A stretch of DNA of 64,000 nt, from assembly GCF_041929845.1 (NCBI RefSeq), contig NZ_JBHEEH010000007.1, positions 1-64,000 on the forward strand. The letters run 5' to 3'. Below the pieces are notes generated by a model. It searched no databases. It saw only the letters and a list, made by a program, of their open reading frames with translations, and was not told the DNA's origin. The translations under genes and the position numbers were made by a program. Source of the stretch: Paenochrobactrum pullorum. Lineage in GTDB: Bacteria > Pseudomonadota > Alphaproteobacteria > Rhizobiales > Rhizobiaceae. This document shows, in pieces, positions 62,425 through 64,000 of this stretch. Position 1 is the stretch's first letter. The number at the start of each line of letters is the position of its first letter.

Positions 62425-64000
62425 TTATTCGTAAGTAATCAGCAGGTCTTTTGCATCCACCTGCTCACCAGCGCGTACCAGCACTTCAGCCAATTTGCCA
62501 TCACGTTCGGCATGAATCGCGGTTTCCATTTTCATCGCTTCCAATGACAATAACACATCGCCTGCTTTAACCGCTTGACCGCTTGAGACAGCCACGGTCG
62601 AAATCACACCCGGCATCGGTGCGCCGATATGTTTGTCATTTGCCATGTCCGCTTTACGCTTCACACCACCCGCTGCACCCTTGGCACGGTTTGGCACTTT
62701 AACACGGCGCGGTTGACCATTAAGTTCAAAGAACACAGTGACCATGCCCTTTTCATCTGTTTCACTCATTGCCTGATTGACGACGACAAGGGTTTTGCCC
62801 TTTTCCAGATCAACAAACACTTCCTGCTCGGATGCCAGACCATAGAAATAAACCGGTGTCGGTAAAACGCTGGTTGGGCCATAATTTTCCTGTGCTGCCG
62901 CATAATCGGCAAACACTTTCGGATACATCAGCGATGAAGCAAATTCCTGATCGGAAATTGTGCGCCCAACTACCGTTTCAACACTTGCCCGCTCGGCTTC
63001 CAGATCGGCTGGCGCCAATAATGAACCCGGGCGCACTGTGAATGGCTTTTCGCCCTTCAGAATTTTCTTCTGAAGCGCTTCAGGCCAACCAGCAGGCGGT
63101 TGCCCCAAATCACCGCGCATCATCGACACAACGGAATCAGGGAAAGAAATATCCTTGTCCGGATTTTCAACATCCTTAACCGTCAAATCTTGACTTACCA
63201 TCATCAAAGCCATATCGCCCACCACTTTGGAGGATGGTGTGACTTTAACAATATCACCAAACATCTGGTTCACATCTGCATAAGTTTGCGCCACTTCATG
63301 CCAGCGGCTTTCAAGCCCTAATGAGCGCGCCTGTTCTTTCAAATTGGTGAACTGACCGCCCGGCATCTCATGCAGGTAAACTTCCGATGCGGGACCTTTC
63401 AGATCACTTTCAAAGGCTGAATATTGATTGCGTACCCCTTCCCAATAAAAAGAGATTTTGCGGATGGCGTCGGCATCAAGACCAGTATCGCGTTCATCGC
63501 CATGCAATGCTTCGACAATGGAACCCAAACACGGCTGCGATGTATTGCCGGAAAGGGCATCCATCGCCGCATCCACCGCATCAACACCAGCATCCACTGC
63601 CGCCAAAACGGTGGCAGCAGAAATGCCGGATGTATCGTGGGTGTGGAAATGTAACGGCAGATCGGTCGCTTCACGCAGCGCTTTAAACAATTGTTTGGCA
63701 GCTGCCGGCTTCAACAGGCCAGCCATATCCTTGATTGCAATAATATTGGCACCGGCTTTTTCCACCTCACGCGCCAGATCAACATAATATTTCAGATCAT
63801 ATTGCGGGCGGGCACTGTTTAAAATATCGCCGGTATAGCAGATGGCGGCTTCGCAAAGTTTGCCTTCTTCCCGAATTGCATCCATCGAAACGCGCATATT
63901 TTCAACCCAGTTGAGGCTGTCGAAAACGCGGAAAAGGTCAACGCCGCCGCGCGCTGCTTCGCGCACGAAATATTTGACCACATTATCCGGATAGCTCTTA
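62425..64000 (-). CDS. pyc: Pyruvate carboxylase, C-terminal part (runs off window)
   Basis: The frame is open to the window end, so only the last 525 or so residues of a protein of about 1150 are here. The part covers the end of the carboxyltransferase domain (PDNVVKYFVREAARGGVDLFRVFDSLNWVENM, FHTHDTSGISAATVLAAVDAGVDAVD), the PC-specific allosteric/tetramer region (HEMPGGQFTNLKEQA) and the biotinyl domain (LLSLEAMKMETAIHAE, Lys biotinylated). Pyruvate carboxylase makes oxaloacetate for the TCA cycle. The initiator lies beyond 64000, so the 5' end, ATP-grasp domain and promoter cannot be seen. Confidence 0.95.
   Translation of the reverse strand, partial: KSYPDNVVKYFVREAARGGVDLFRVFDSLNWVENMRVSMDAIREEGKLCEAAICYTGDILNSARPQYDLKYYVDLAREVEKAGANIIAIKDMAGLLKPAAAKQLFKALREATDLPLHFHTHDTSGISAATVLAAVDAGVDAVDAAMDALSGNTSQPCLGSIVEALHGDERDTGLDADAIRKISFYWEGVRNQYSAFESDLKGPASEVYLHEMPGGQFTNLKEQARSLGLESRWHEVAQTYADVNQMFGDIVKVTPSSKVVGDMALMMVSQDLTVKDVENPDKDISFPDSVVSMMRGDLGQPPAGWPEALQKKILKGEKPFTVRPGSLLAPADLEAERASVETVVGRTISDQEFASSLMYPKVFADYAAAQENYGPTSVLPTPVYFYGLASEQEVFVDLEKGKTLVVVNQAMSETDEKGMVTVFFELNGQPRRVKVPNRAKGAAGGVKRKADMANDKHIGAPMPGVISTVAVSSGQAVKAGDVLLSLEAMKMETAIHAERDGKLAEVLVRAGEQVDAKDLLITYE

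Overview
The window reads as a chromosomal or chromid segment of an alphaproteobacterium of the order Hyphomicrobiales, close to Brucellaceae or Rhizobiaceae. The basis is the gene content: rhizobial-style opine-type uptake and oxidation genes, the Avi_7169/Avi_7170 alkylhydroperoxidase pair, a ScfR-regulated propionyl-CoA locus, Mo-hydroxylase genes with XdhC and a MoeA/MobA-like fusion, and several ABC and TRAP importers. By eye the GC content is a little under 50%, which suits lower-GC Brucellaceae such as Pseudochrobactrum better than Brucella. The genus is inference. I saw no rRNA, tRNA, CRISPR array or phage genes.

Layout. 1-940: remnant of an IS3-family transposase gene fused tail to tail with a truncated MFS efflux gene. 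1-3.5 kb: LysR regulator, small ABM and ACT-like genes, ArsR-type regulator. 3.5-8.3 kb: YhaO/YhaN (SbcDC-like) nuclease and ATPase pair. 8.5-9.6 kb: luciferase-like flavin oxidoreductase. 9.9-22.4 kb: a peptide or N-acyl-amide utilisation locus: MlrC (M81) peptidase, dipeptide-type ABC importer with a fused double ATPase, two M20 peptidases and a penicillin-acylase-family hydrolase, with a divergent IclR regulator. 22.4-32.8 kb: a second importer operon with a flavin monooxygenase, a BAAT-type hydrolase, an embedded LysR gene and the two CMD/AhpD-fold proteins. 33.3-40.9 kb: a divergent LysR gene and a polar amino-acid/opine ABC importer, followed by a three-subunit FAD/Fe-S opine- or imino-acid dehydrogenase and RidA. 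41-42.6 kb: orphan phnN and a GT29 sialyltransferase-like gene. 42.6-49.9 kb: ScfR-type regulator divergent from pccB-pccA-mcm, the propionyl-CoA to succinyl-CoA route. 49.9-62.4 kb: TauE-like permease, then two divergent operons that look like one regulon: TRAP transporter, M20 deacylase, CoxG, XdhC and MoeA/MobA-like fusion on the minus strand, and CoxM-, CoxS- and CoxL-type Mo-hydroxylase on the plus strand. 62.4-64 kb: the 3' part of pyruvate carboxylase, running off the window.

Taken together this is a catabolic region. At least four importers each sit beside the enzymes likely to process their substrate, and most units have a private regulator with a visible dyad in the shared promoter. 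Propionyl-CoA carboxylase, methylmalonyl-CoA mutase and pyruvate carboxylase feed carbon into the TCA cycle. The substrates of the peptide-type, CMD/AhpD and Mo-hydroxylase loci cannot be read from the sequence and are the main open questions.
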